From NCBI RefSeq assembly GCF_019904175.1, contig NZ_CP061913.1:434001-498000 (forward strand): a stretch of 64,000 nucleotides of DNA. Direction: 5' to 3'. This DNA is from Dactylosporangium vinaceum (GTDB lineage: Bacteria; Actinomycetota; Actinomycetes; Mycobacteriales; Micromonosporaceae). Position numbers and translations under genes: made by a program. The notes beneath the pieces were generated by a model. The model saw nothing but the letters and a program-made list of their open reading frames with translations, did not search any database and was not told the origin of the DNA. Below, in pieces: positions 15,096 through 24,900 of the stretch (its first letter is position 1; every line of letters starts with the position of its first letter).

Positions 15096-16703
15096 GTGGC
15101 GCGTCGGCGGGGCATCATTGCGCAGATTCAGCGGGCGAACGCGCAGCAGGTTCGGGCGCACCAGCGCGCACAACTGGCCCATGTCAAGCAGCAGCAGGCC
15201 ATGCACCGGGCGGCCGAGCAGGCGATGAAGGCGGCCGAGCGGGCCGCGGTAGCCGACGAGCGGGAACGCAAACGCCTCTACCTCGAAGCCCGGGCGGCCG
15301 AGGTCGCCGCCGACAACGCCGACCTGCAGGCGCAGATTGCGGAGCTCGACGGCGTTCTGCAGGCGACACTGGCCGTGGATGACCACGTGGATCTCGTCCG
15401 GCTCAAGCAGCCGTTCCGGTTTCCGCCGTTCGACCCGGGGCCGCTCGGAGTGCCGCTGCCGCCGCCGGACTGGTCGCGGTTCGAGCCGCCGGCCCCAGCC
15501 GGGCTCAGCAAGATGTTCGGCCGGGCGAAGCACGACCAGCAGCTGGCGGCGGCCCGGTCCCAGTTCCAGCTCGCACAGGCGCAGCACGCCGCCGCGGAGG
15601 CCGATCGGCAGCGTCGGTTGGCCGCCGCCCACGGGGCGTACCAGCAGCAGCGGCAGCAGCGAGAGGTGGAGGTCGCGGCCCAGAACGCGGAGATCGACCG
15701 GTTCGCGGCGGCATTCAAGGCCGGTGAGCCGGAAGCGGTAGTCGACTACTTCGGCATGGTGCTGGCGAACTCGGTCTACCCGGACGACTTCCCGCAGAAC
15801 TACCGGCTGGCCTACGTGCCGGAGTCCTGCCAGCTCGTGGTCGAGTACGAGCTGCCACCGCTGGAGGTCATCCCGGCCGTTCGGGAGTACCGGTACGTCA
15901 AGACCCGCGACGAGGTGACGTCGTCCGCCCGCCCGGCGAAGGAGATCAAGGAGCGGTACACTTCAGTGGTCACCCAGGTGACGCTGCGGACCCTTCACGA
16001 GCTGTTCGAGGCCGACCGCGCCGGCCTCGTCGAGACGATCGCGTTCAACGGCGTCGTCGACACCACCGATCCCCGCACCGGCCAGAGCATCCTGCCCTGC
16101 CTGATCACCGTACGCACGACCGGCGAGCAGTTCCGCGTCCTCAACCTGGCCAAGGTCGACCCCGCCGCCTGCCTGCAGCACCTGAGCGCCGCCGTGTCGA
16201 AGCGGCCCGAGGCACTCGCGCCGGTGCGGCCGGTCCTCGAGTTCGACATGGTCGACAAGCGCTTCGTCGACGAGGTCGACGTGCTGGCCGATCTGGACGA
16301 GCGCCCGAACCTGCTGAAGCTCACCCCCACCGAGTTCGAGTCGCTGATCCAGAACCTGTTCACCCGGATGGGCCTGGACACCAAGCAGACCCGCCCGTCC
16401 CGTGACGGCGGCGTCGACTGCGTGGCGTTCGACCACCGCCCGATCTTCGGCGGCAAGGTCGTCATTCAGGCGAAGAGGTACCGCCACACCGTCGACGTCT
16501 CCGCGGTGCGGGACCTGTTCGGCACGCTGCAGAACGAGGGCGCATCAAAAGGCATCCTGGTCACCACGAGCGGCTACGGGCCGGCGTCCTACGAGTTCGC
16601 CTCGGGCAAGCCGATCGAGCTCATCGACGGCTCCAACCTGCTGTACCTGCTGGCCGAACACGCCGACCTCCGGGCCCGCATCGACCCGGCCGAGCTCGAC
16701 TGA
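15096..16703 (+). CDS. Mrr-like restriction endonuclease with N-terminal coiled coil
   Basis: A 535-residue protein. Residues 1-85 and about 150-210 are Gln/Ala/Arg-rich coiled coil. Residues about 215-400 are a beta-containing middle domain. Residues about 405-535 are a PD-(D/E)XK Mrr-cat domain: the helix LTPTEFESLIQNLFTRMGL, then the metal site in SRDGGVDCVAF and VVIQAKRY, and the downstream helix VSAVRDLFGTLQNEGA. Mrr-type enzymes are type IV restriction nucleases acting on modified DNA, but this C-terminal domain also occurs in proteins of unknown role. The coiled-coil front is unusual for classical Mrr (winged HTH plus nuclease). GTG 15096 follows GGGAGGG. No methyltransferase is adjacent. 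Confidence 0.85.
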   Translation: MARRRGIIAQIQRANAQQVRAHQRAQLAHVKQQQAMHRAAEQAMKAAERAAVADERERKRLYLEARAAEVAADNADLQAQIAELDGVLQATLAVDDHVDLVRLKQPFRFPPFDPGPLGVPLPPPDWSRFEPPAPAGLSKMFGRAKHDQQLAAARSQFQLAQAQHAAAEADRQRRLAAAHGAYQQQRQQREVEVAAQNAEIDRFAAAFKAGEPEAVVDYFGMVLANSVYPDDFPQNYRLAYVPESCQLVVEYELPPLEVIPAVREYRYVKTRDEVTSSARPAKEIKERYTSVVTQVTLRTLHELFEADRAGLVETIAFNGVVDTTDPRTGQSILPCLITVRTTGEQFRVLNLAKVDPAACLQHLSAAVSKRPEALAPVRPVLEFDMVDKRFVDEVDVLADLDERPNLLKLTPTEFESLIQNLFTRMGLDTKQTRPSRDGGVDCVAFDHRPIFGGKVVIQAKRYRHTVDVSAVRDLFGTLQNEGASKGILVTTSGYGPASYEFASGKPIELIDGSNLLYLLAEHADLRARIDPAELD

Positions 16704-16740
16704 CAGCCGAAATTGGGCGGCGGCTTCCGGCCCGGGCGGC

Positions 16741-16752
16741 TAGGTTGCCGGG
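16741..16752 (+). promoter_or_regulatory. leaderless -10 box of the MOSC gene
   Basis: TAGGTT (16741-16746) lies 6 nt before GTG 16753, and no Shine-Dalgarno is present. The spacing is identical to the ABC exporter promoter at 11531. Confidence 0.45.
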
Positions 16753-17415
16753 GTGGGCAGAGTCATTTCCATCAATCTGGCCGTCCCGGAGCCGAACCCG
16801 GCCAAGGACGTCGGCACCACCGGCATCAACAAGCAGCCGGTCGACCGGCTGGTCGAGGTGCGCGCCCCCGGCCCGAAGACAGTCGGGCTGCAAAGCGGAC
16901 TCATCGGCGACCAGATCTTCGACACCGTGAACCACGGCGGTGACGACCAGGCCGTGTACGCGTACGCCCGCGAGGACTACGACTGGTGGCAGGCCCGCCT
17001 GAGCCGCCGCCTCGCCAACGGGCTCTTCGGCGAGAACCTGACCACCGAGGACGTGGACGTCAACGGTGCGGTCATCGGTGAGCGCTGGCGGGTTGGGCCG
17101 AAGCTGGTGCTGCAGCCGACGTTCGGGCGGATTCCGTGTGCGACGTTCCAGTACAAGATGGGCGAGCCGCGCTGGCTGAAGACCTTCACCCGGGCCAACC
17201 GCACCGGCGCCTACCTGCGCGTCCTGGAGCCGGGCGCGATCTGGTCCGGCGACCCGATCACGGTGGAGGACCGCCCGGCGCACGGGGTGACCATCGCGCG
17301 GGCGTTCGCGGCGTACATGACCGCCACCGACCGGATACCGGAGCTGCTCGCCATCGACGGCCTGCCCGACAGCCTGCGCAAGGTCCTCGAGGAGCGCCTG
17401 CCCAAGCGGCGGTAG
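16753..17415 (+). CDS. MOSC domain protein (YiiM-like)
   Basis: A 220-residue protein of the YiiM group of MOSC (molybdenum cofactor sulfurase C-terminal) proteins. Typical features are the HGG-x-D-QAVYAY segment (NHGGDDQAVYAYAREDYDWW), the GENLTT motif near residue 98 and the cysteine-bearing IPCATFQYKMGE near residue 130, the site proposed to handle sulfur or bind molybdenum cofactor. E. coli YiiM reduces N-hydroxylated compounds, and a similar detoxifying role is plausible here. It stands alone, converging on the sigma-factor gene that ends 6 nt away. Confidence 0.88.
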   Translation: MGRVISINLAVPEPNPAKDVGTTGINKQPVDRLVEVRAPGPKTVGLQSGLIGDQIFDTVNHGGDDQAVYAYAREDYDWWQARLSRRLANGLFGENLTTEDVDVNGAVIGERWRVGPKLVLQPTFGRIPCATFQYKMGEPRWLKTFTRANRTGAYLRVLEPGAIWSGDPITVEDRPAHGVTIARAFAAYMTATDRIPELLAIDGLPDSLRKVLEERLPKRR

Positions 17416-17420
17416 CGGAT

Positions 17421-18938
17421 TCAGCAGGGGCGGGTGGCGGTGTTGGTCGGGGTGGCGGCCGTGCGACCGTCGGCTGCGGTGGCGCGGATCTGCCACATGG
17501 CCTGGGAGATCTGCAGGCCGCGGACCTCGGCGGCGGCCAGGGAGCCGCTGACCACCAGGGGCTGGCTGTGGCTCGAGCCGGCGGGGTCGGTCCAGGTGAC
17601 GGTGGCCGAGGAGAGCTCGGTGTCGGCGGTGGCGCTGACCAGCAGGGTCCAGGCGGCGCCGTCGCAGCGGGTGGTGGCGAAGGGGGCCAGGGTGAACGGC
17701 TCCGCCAGGACGGCGGCGCCCGGCGGTGGGGCTTGTGACGTCGCCGGTGCCGCGGGGCCGGGAGTTGCCGGCGGCGCCGCCGGAGGTGCTGCGGATGGCG
17801 GTGGGCTCGGGCGGGTGGCGGGGGTGGAGGCCGGCGGCTGCGTGGGTGATGGCGGCGCGGCGGATGTGGGGGTTGTTGCGGCGGTCGGCGGCGTGGCGAG
17901 CGCTGTGTCAAGGGGGACGGCCGGGGGGTGGGGCGCGGAGTCGGCGGTGTCGTGGGATCGGGGGCCGGCCGGTGTGAGGGCCCAGATCGCGACCCCGACC
18001 ATGAGCAGGAGCGCCAGGGCGGCGGCGGACAGGGCGAGGGCTTTGCGCCTTCGTCGCCCGGCGGTCTCCGCGGCCGAGGGTCCGAAGTCGCCGGCTCTGT
18101 AGACAGTTCCCGAGGCGGTCGGAGAGTCGTCGTCCCCGGTGTCGGTGGTTGCGTGCGAGACGAATGTCGGCGGCGGGGTCTCGTCGACGGGGAGGAAGAC
18201 GGGGGCGTAGCCGGCCAGGAGGGCGGCCGGGTTGCAGTGCTCCCGGCGTTGCTCGGTGCACTTCGCGCAGGTGTCGACGTGCCTGGCTACCCGCTTGCGC
18301 ATGGTGGGGGTCAGGCGGCCCTCCCAGCCCTCGATCAGGGTGGCCAGCTCGGGGCAGCCGGTCGAGCCGCCCCGGGCCACCAGCAGCGCGCCCAGGGCCC
18401 GTTCCAACTGGCTGCGGGCCCGGGACAGGCGGGCGTGGGCGTTCTTGGGGTTCAGGCCCAGCACCTCGCCGACCATCGGGGCCGAGAGGTCGTGCTGGAT
18501 CGCCAGGTAGACGACCTCGCGGTCGCCGGGGCTCAGGGTGTCCGCCGCTGCGTGGACAAGCGCGCGGATCTGCGCGGCGTTCACCGGAGTGGCCGGGTCG
18601 TCGTCGGCCGCGGCCGGCTCCTCGATGGACTCCAGCGGAACGTCGCGGGTGCGCAGCTTGGACTGGCGGCGGCATTCGTTGCGCACTATCGCATACAGCC
18701 AGGGGCGTAGCTGGTCGGGCGCGCGCAGCTGGGCGATGTGTTCGGCGGCGGCCAGGAAAGCGTCGTGCAGCACGTCCGCGGCCGTCTGGTCGTCACGAAG
18801 CAGGGTGCGGGCGTACGTGAGCAGGCGGGCGGCGTAGCGACGGTACACGGCGGCCCAGGCCTCGGGGCGGCCGTCGCGCATGGCGGCTACCAGCGTTGCG
18901 TCATCGGCGTCCTCGTCAAGCAACGAAAAATCCCCCAC
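17421..18938 (-). CDS. ECF sigma factor fused to zinc-finger, TM helix and outer domain
   Basis: The protein has 505 residues from GTG 18938. Residues about 10-80 are sigma region 2 (WAAVYRRYAARLLTYARTLL), and about 115-175 are sigma region 4 ending in LGLNPKNAHARLSRARSQLE. After this comes a segment with RHVDTCAKC (H-x3-C-x2-C), the hallmark of zinc-binding anti-sigma domains, then a TM helix ALALSAAALALLLMVGVAIW (about residue 310), a Pro/Thr-rich linker and a beta-rich C-terminal domain probably outside the cell. One polypeptide thus carries sigma, anti-sigma-like and sensor parts. Actinobacterial ECF groups with fused membrane extensions are known; release of the sigma part by proteolysis is an inference. 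It is divergent from a secreted protease gene. Confidence 0.85.
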   Translation of the reverse strand: MGDFSLLDEDADDATLVAAMRDGRPEAWAAVYRRYAARLLTYARTLLRDDQTAADVLHDAFLAAAEHIAQLRAPDQLRPWLYAIVRNECRRQSKLRTRDVPLESIEEPAAADDDPATPVNAAQIRALVHAAADTLSPGDREVVYLAIQHDLSAPMVGEVLGLNPKNAHARLSRARSQLERALGALLVARGGSTGCPELATLIEGWEGRLTPTMRKRVARHVDTCAKCTEQRREHCNPAALLAGYAPVFLPVDETPPPTFVSHATTDTGDDDSPTASGTVYRAGDFGPSAAETAGRRRRKALALSAAALALLLMVGVAIWALTPAGPRSHDTADSAPHPPAVPLDTALATPPTAATTPTSAAPPSPTQPPASTPATRPSPPPSAAPPAAPPATPGPAAPATSQAPPPGAAVLAEPFTLAPFATTRCDGAAWTLLVSATADTELSSATVTWTDPAGSSHSQPLVVSGSLAAAEVRGLQISQAMWQIRATAADGRTAATPTNTATRPC

Positions 18939-19022
18939 CGAAAACTGTTGGCTCTGCCGGGCGGCCGCACTCCTACGGATGTCGCACACCACAGCAACCC
19001 GACGACAACCGAAGGAGACGTC

Positions 19023-21473
19023 ATGAGGATTGCGAATTCCGTCCGCCGGGCGATCGCGTCCACCCTCGCGAGTGCACTGTTCGCGGGGCTCAGCTGCGCG
19101 ATCGGGGTGCCGGCGGGAGCGGCCGATCCGCCTTCGGCGCAGCTTTCGTTCGAAGTGGACACGGGACTGCGCCCGGATGTGCGGGCGGTCGAACCGGTCG
19201 GGCGCTCTGGCAGTACCCGTGAAATCGGGGTTGTGCAGAGTCTTGACTCGGGGCCGGCCGAGCTCGTGCTCGACGAGGTGATGGTGCACACCGCCGATCA
19301 GGCCGGGCTCGACGCGTTCGTGTCGCGGTGGGGCGGGGAGGTGCTCGATTCGTACGCAGACGGACAGGACCACCTCGTGCGGGTGAACGTGGCCGCGGCG
19401 GACCCGGCCGCGCTGCCCGCCGACCTGCTCGCGGCCGAGCCGCGGCAGCGAGGGGTCTACCGGGCGAGCGACGAGCGGGTGTTGCGGCTGCTCGCGCTGG
19501 CGGCGAAGGAGTGGAAGGCCGGGAACGAGGTGGTGGTCAACTGGCTCGTCGAGCCGACCTCCATCGCGCAGGGCAAGGCGTTCGAGGCGCCGGACATCGC
19601 GGCGAACGTGTTCGACTGGGCGTACCTGCGGGCGGGCGGTGACCTGGACACCGGCGTGGCGCCCGCGTGGCAGCTGCTGCAGAGCAAGGGCAAGCTGCAA
19701 CCCACGCTCAAGTACATGGTCGTCGACGGCGGTTTCCAGCCGAACAACGACTTCCCGGACGAGTACTCGATTCACAAGGGCGCCTGGGGTGACAGCAATC
19801 CCAAGGACTGCACCAATGGCGCCAGCTGCCCGTGGCACGGCACCGAGGTGTCGATGACCGGGGTGGGGCGGGTCGACAACGGGTACGGCGTCGCCGGAAC
19901 GGGCGGGCCGGTCGTCAAGAAGCTCGTCGCGGTCGGCAACGGGCTCGACTACTGGAGCGTCATGCGCCGCACCGAGAAGGCGGCCGAGGACGAGCACCCG
20001 GACGTGGTGAACATGAGCTTCACCCGCGATGTGCACATCGGCGCCGGATACGCGCGCACGTGGACGGACCGGCGCATGCAGCACGTCGCCGCCACCGGCG
20101 CGTTCATCGTCGCCGCGGCCGGCAACAACGGGACGAGCGTCGACACGGACACGCTGTGGGTGCCGTGCGAAAGCAAGCACGTGATGTGCGTCGGTGGCAT
20201 GAACAACAACGCCACCCGCGCCGCCGGCTCCAATTTCGGACAGGTCGACAACCAGACGTCGGTGGAGATCTACGGGCCGATGTGCGTGCGGGCGCTCGCC
20301 GACGCGGGGCACCCGCTGGCGACGGCGACCACCAACCGGTGCGGCACCAGCCTGGCGTCACCGTTCGTCGGCGGCGTGGCCGCGCTCGTCAAGGCCGCGA
20401 ACCCGGCCCTGAGCGCGCCCGAGATCCGGCAGATCCTCAACGACACCGCACACGTCGGCGGGCTCGGCGCGGACGTCACCGGCAGCCAGCGGCGGGTCGA
20501 TGCCCTCGCCGCGGTGGGCAAGGCGCTCAACGTGCCGATCGCCGCGCCGAAGGTGGTCATCGAGAAGCCCGCGCCGAACTCGAAGGCCAGCAACGGGGCG
20601 ACAGTCGACCTGTGGGGCACCGCCATCGACTTCAAGGGCGCCTCCGTGCCGATCACTTGGACAAGCGACAAAGCCGGTCTCCTGGGTACCGCATCCAAAA
20701 TGGTCGCAGGGCCGCTCGCGACCGGCACGCACGTCATCATCGCGAGCGCGACGGACAGCACCGGTCGCACGGGCACGGCCAAGGTGACTGTCACCGTCAC
20801 CGACGCTCCGCCCACGGTGAAGATCTCGTCGCCGCCGGCCGGCATCGAGGTCGTCGAGGGCGAGGCGGTGAACCTGGCCGGCGTCACGTTCGACCCGGAC
20901 ACGTTCCAGCCGGTGCCCGACAGTCAGGCCAAGTGGGAGGTGCGGCGCAACAACGTGCTCGTCTTCACCGCGGCCGGGCACAAAGCGACACTGCCCGCGA
21001 ACAAGGTGCAGCCCGGCGCGTACAGCGTGAAGTTCACCGCCGGACCGACAGCGGCAACCCGTACGTTCACCGTCGTCGCCCTGCCGCCCGGCGCGGGCAA
21101 GCCGACCGCGACGATCACGACCCCGGACAAGGACCTGTGGGTGCAGTCCCTCGGTGGCGCGCCGTTGGCGTTCGACCTGGCCGGAAAGGGCACCGACCCC
21201 CAGGACGGCGCGCTGGCGGGGGAGCGGTTCCGGTGGACCGCCTACTCGCCGGGCGGCGTCAAGAAGGTGCTCTGCGAGGGCAGCGCGATGCCGTCGCAGC
21301 ACGGCGGCATCGTGCAGCCGCACAACTGCGCCACGACCACCGCGGAGCTGGGCGTCCTCTTCGACGAGGGGCTCGACGTGACGGCGTGGACAGTCCGGCT
21401 CGAGGTGTTCGACAAGGGCGGACTCGTCGGGACGGACACGGTGACCATCTCGGTGGCGTTCGCGGTGCTCTGA
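19023..21473 (+). CDS. secreted subtilisin-like (S8) serine protease
   Basis: The protein has 816 residues from ATG 19023 behind AAGGAG; the long upstream frame is the shadow of the sigma gene. Residues 1-32 are a signal peptide ending GVPAGAA. Residues about 70-150 resemble an inhibitor-I9-type propeptide. The triad is D235 (MVVDGG), H272 (WHGTEV) and S443 (GTSLASPFVGG), with the oxyanion Asn in AAAGNNGT. The loop between Asp and His carries extra cysteines (CTNGASCPW). From about residue 510 on there are two or three Ig-like beta domains. The gene is divergent from the membrane-linked sigma factor across 84 nt, so joint control is plausible. A strong palindromic terminator follows. Confidence 0.92.
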   Translation: MRIANSVRRAIASTLASALFAGLSCAIGVPAGAADPPSAQLSFEVDTGLRPDVRAVEPVGRSGSTREIGVVQSLDSGPAELVLDEVMVHTADQAGLDAFVSRWGGEVLDSYADGQDHLVRVNVAAADPAALPADLLAAEPRQRGVYRASDERVLRLLALAAKEWKAGNEVVVNWLVEPTSIAQGKAFEAPDIAANVFDWAYLRAGGDLDTGVAPAWQLLQSKGKLQPTLKYMVVDGGFQPNNDFPDEYSIHKGAWGDSNPKDCTNGASCPWHGTEVSMTGVGRVDNGYGVAGTGGPVVKKLVAVGNGLDYWSVMRRTEKAAEDEHPDVVNMSFTRDVHIGAGYARTWTDRRMQHVAATGAFIVAAAGNNGTSVDTDTLWVPCESKHVMCVGGMNNNATRAAGSNFGQVDNQTSVEIYGPMCVRALADAGHPLATATTNRCGTSLASPFVGGVAALVKAANPALSAPEIRQILNDTAHVGGLGADVTGSQRRVDALAAVGKALNVPIAAPKVVIEKPAPNSKASNGATVDLWGTAIDFKGASVPITWTSDKAGLLGTASKMVAGPLATGTHVIIASATDSTGRTGTAKVTVTVTDAPPTVKISSPPAGIEVVEGEAVNLAGVTFDPDTFQPVPDSQAKWEVRRNNVLVFTAAGHKATLPANKVQPGAYSVKFTAGPTAATRTFTVVALPPGAGKPTATITTPDKDLWVQSLGGAPLAFDLAGKGTDPQDGALAGERFRWTAYSPGGVKKVLCEGSAMPSQHGGIVQPHNCATTTAELGVLFDEGLDVTAWTVRLEVFDKGGLVGTDTVTISVAFAVL

Positions 21474-21481
21474 ACCACGGC

Positions 21482-21515
21482 AACGCCCCGGACATCACGT
21501 GATGTCCGGGGCGTT
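21482..21515. terminator. 34-bp perfect palindrome, bidirectional terminator
   Basis: AACGCCCCGGACATCAC and its exact complement GTGATGTCCGGGGCGTT are directly adjacent, forming a 17-bp stem between the convergent subtilase and PspC genes. Confidence 0.85.
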
Positions 21516-21547
21516 CGCGCCTGTCGACCGGTCGGTCCCTGCCCGGG

Positions 21548-21805
21548 TCAGACGGCGGGGGCCTCGGGCATGATCGGGGCGATCGGGGCCGGGGTGGGCT
21601 CGGCCGGCATGAGGATCCACAGGATCGGGTAGATCAGGATCTGGGTGCCGGGGATGGCCAGCAGGATCAGGACGAACAGCAGCCGGGCCGGCCACGGGTC
21701 GATGCCGAACCGCTTCCCGAGTCCGGCGACGACACCGCCCAACAGCCGGCCGTGCGTCGGACGAACCAGACCGTGCTGACGCATCGTGCCGTAGACGGTT
21801 TCCAT
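21548..21805 (-). CDS. PspC domain membrane protein
   Basis: An 85-residue protein from ATG 21805, behind AAGGGAG. A short basic N-terminus precedes the PspC signature RLLGGVVAGLGKRFGIDPWP and then a hydrophobic helical pair (ARLLFVLILLAIPGTQILIY), ending with a Pro-rich tail. PspC proteins sit in the membrane and in some bacteria tune the phage-shock or envelope-stress response; no pspA or other partner is adjacent. It is convergent with the subtilase gene. Confidence 0.88.
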   Translation of the reverse strand: METVYGTMRQHGLVRPTHGRLLGGVVAGLGKRFGIDPWPARLLFVLILLAIPGTQILIYPILWILMPAEPTPAPIAPIMPEAPAV

Positions 21806-21940
21806 GTCGCGCTCCCTTTCGAGGTGCCTCATCTGATGCACCAAGCATGGCCGCGACAAGGGTCTGCGGGCATCAGGGACCGACCCCGGCCGGCCCCTGG
21901 CCCGCGTACCCTGAGTCGCCTACGGGAGCAGTGACCGGGG

Positions 21941-24900
21941 TTACGCGACGGCCGCGGCAAACATCGCGAACAGGTCGCCCGACAGCGGTGTTTCTAGCTG
22001 CCACGTGACGGCCATTGGGCGGTCGCCTTCGTGGGTAACGTATGTGGCGGGGCCGAGGAACCAGAAGGCTCGTTCGTCGACGCTGGGTCGCGCAAAGAGC
22101 AGGATCGTTCGCCCCATCGCCGCGTGAGTGCGGTAGCGGCGGCCGGTCGGGCTATCGCTGGCGGTTGTCGACTGACTCTCCCAGTGGATCAATTCCCGAT
22201 TGATTGCATAGTCGCGGTAGCGGGTCGTCGGGGAGAAGCCGCCGCTGGTCTTATCGAGCGTGAAGGCAAGCAGGTCGACGCCGGCCGACTTGGCGTCATA
22301 TACACCTTCGCGCCACTGCGGCGTCTTGGCGTTTACACCCTCGCCGACCGCTGCGAGGATCTCGATGCGGGTGTACTGGCTGTGGACCTGCAATGGGATG
22401 TCCGGAAGCGCCTGATGTTGCATGTGCCGAGGCTCGTCGCCGAGCACCTCAAGCAGCTCGCGAAGCTCGGCCCGGACCTGCGGATGCTCCCACATGAGCT
22501 CGACCGCCGACTGCAGTGAGGCATCCTTCGCAATGACCTGATCGCCGAGGTTGGCAACGAGCATGCGGGCCAGTCGCTGTTCGACGGTGTTCAACTGCCC
22601 GACGTCCGGCCGATTCACCCGATCCAGCAGCGCGCGGTACGCCTCTACCCGCTGCCGGTCGTCGACGTGCTGCATGCGCGCAATGCCGCGGCGCAGCGCC
22701 CGCTCGTGCGGCCCGGCGGCGGCAACGGGCAGGCCGGCCTCCTCCCGCAGGGCCGACCAGCCCCGATCGCCGCTGGTGTAGACATCGGCGAGCTCCAGGC
22801 CGGTCTCGTGGAGATAGGTGGCCAGTGACACTTCGGGCCGAGTCTGGGCGAGGGAGCGCAGCTCGGCGACCTTGGCCGGCCACCGGCTCGGGATGGCCTC
22901 ACGGACACTGCGCAGCACGATGTCGCGAGCGACGCGGTCGAGCTCCATGTGACAGCCCGCCGGCAAGAACGGGAAGCCTTCCTCGACCGCCCGCTCCAGG
23001 TCTCGGCGGCTGCCACCGAGGAGCGCGCGGTACCGCAGATCGAAGCGGAACTCCTGGCGGTGCAGGCCGACGAAGTCGAGTACCGTGCAAACGCTCTTGT
23101 CTTTGGCCGTGCGCAGGCCGCGGCCGAGCTGTTGAAGGAATAGCGTGGCGCTTTCGGTCGGCCGCAGCATGAGCAGCGTGTCGACCTTCGGCACGTCGAG
23201 GCCTTCGTTGAACAGCTCGACCGAGAAGATGACCTGTAGATCGCCGTCCTTGAGCCGGCGGATCGCCGCGTCGCGCTCGACCTGTGGCGTATCACCCCAC
23301 AGCGCGATCGCGTTAATGCCGAGCGCTCGGAACTGCTCGGCCATATAGCGGGCATGTGCGACTGTGACGCAGAACCCGAGGCAGCGCATGGCGGCGACGT
23401 TTGTGACGTGTTGCTGAAGCTGCTGGAAGACGAAGCGCACCCACGACTCGTTGCCGATGTAGACCTCGGCCAACGCTTCCTCGTCGTAACCTTTTCCGCG
23501 TTGCCACGGCACCTTGCTCAGGTCGGTGCCGTCGTGGATGCCGTAGTAGGCGAAGGGCGCCAGCCGGTGCTGCTCGATCGCGTCCCAGAGGCGCAGCTCA
23601 GCGGCGATACGGTCGCCGAACCAGTGCAACAGTTCCCGGCCGTCGGCGCGCTCGGGGGTCGCGGTGAGCCCGAGGAGCTCTCGCGGTGTGAGTGTTTCGA
23701 CGAGCATGCGATAGGAGGGTGCCGCGGCATGGTGAAACTCGTCGATGATAACGACGTCGAAGTGGTCCGGGTCCAAGTGCGGTAAACCGTTGACGCTCAA
23801 GCTCTGTACCGAGGCGAAGACGTGGTCGAACCGCGATGGCCGCTCGCCGCCGACCCACATCTCGCCGAAGGCATGATCGCGCAGCGCGTGACGGAACGTC
23901 GCTCGGCTCTGGTCCAGGATCTGCTTTTGATGCGCGACGAAGAGCAGGCGGGAACGGTGCAGCCGTTCGCGCAGGCGTCCGTAGTCGACAGCCGCCATGA
24001 CGGTCTTGCCCGTACCCGTCGCCGACACCAACAGGTTGCGATGATGGCCGCGCTGCCGCGAAAGCTCGATGAGCTCGAGCATGCGCTCCTGGAACGGCTC
24101 AAGTCGAATCTCGATCGGACTGAGCACGGCGGCTACGCGCTCCTCGGGCCGCTGCATCCGCTCGAGGGCCTCGTCGAATTCGGCCTTCACATACGGAACG
24201 AAGTCGACGCTCTCCCAGTAACTCTCGAAGACCGCCTCGATCTTGCGCAGCACGTCAGGATTGCGAGCACCGGAGACTCGGACGTTCCACTCCATGCCGG
24301 CGACCTGGGCCGAGTGCGTGAGGTTCGATGAGCCCACATACGCCGTGCTGAACGCCGATCGGCGGTGGAAGAGCCAGGCTTTCGCGTGCAGGCGTGTAGT
24401 GGAAAGGTCATACGACACGCGGACGTCGGCGCCGAGCTCGGTTAGCAGTTCGAGCGCCCGGCCCTCGGTCGAGCCGGTGTACGTCGTCGTGAGCACTCGC
24501 AGTTTCCCGCCGCGAGCGCAGTACTGGCGCAGCGCCCCGAGAATCGGATTCAGTCCGGTGACGCGGATGAAGGCCATCACCAGATCGATTCGGTCGGCGG
24601 ACTCAATCTCGGTAAGAATCTGGTGCCCCACCCGAGGCTCGCCGGGCGAGTTCGTCAACAGCGTCGTATCCAGCAGCGGGATACGTGGAAGTCCGGCGTG
24701 GCGGACTGTGCCGTCGGGCCGGTACTCGCCGATGTGATTGAGCATTTCGCCCGGAGCCAGTGGCCATTCCAGGGTGGATTCGCTGTTCGGCAGTCGGGCA
24801 TCGAGGGACTCGAGCAGGCGCTGCGCCACCTCGACGCCTACCGCGACCCGCTCGGTCTCCGGGACCGCGTCGAGGGCCCGCTGGATCTGGCGGGCCAGCA

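Noticed and set aside
17421..20312. A 963-residue minus-strand frame
   Set aside because: The N-terminal half lies opposite the clearly coding subtilase and has shadow composition; only the part from 18938 on is the sigma factor.
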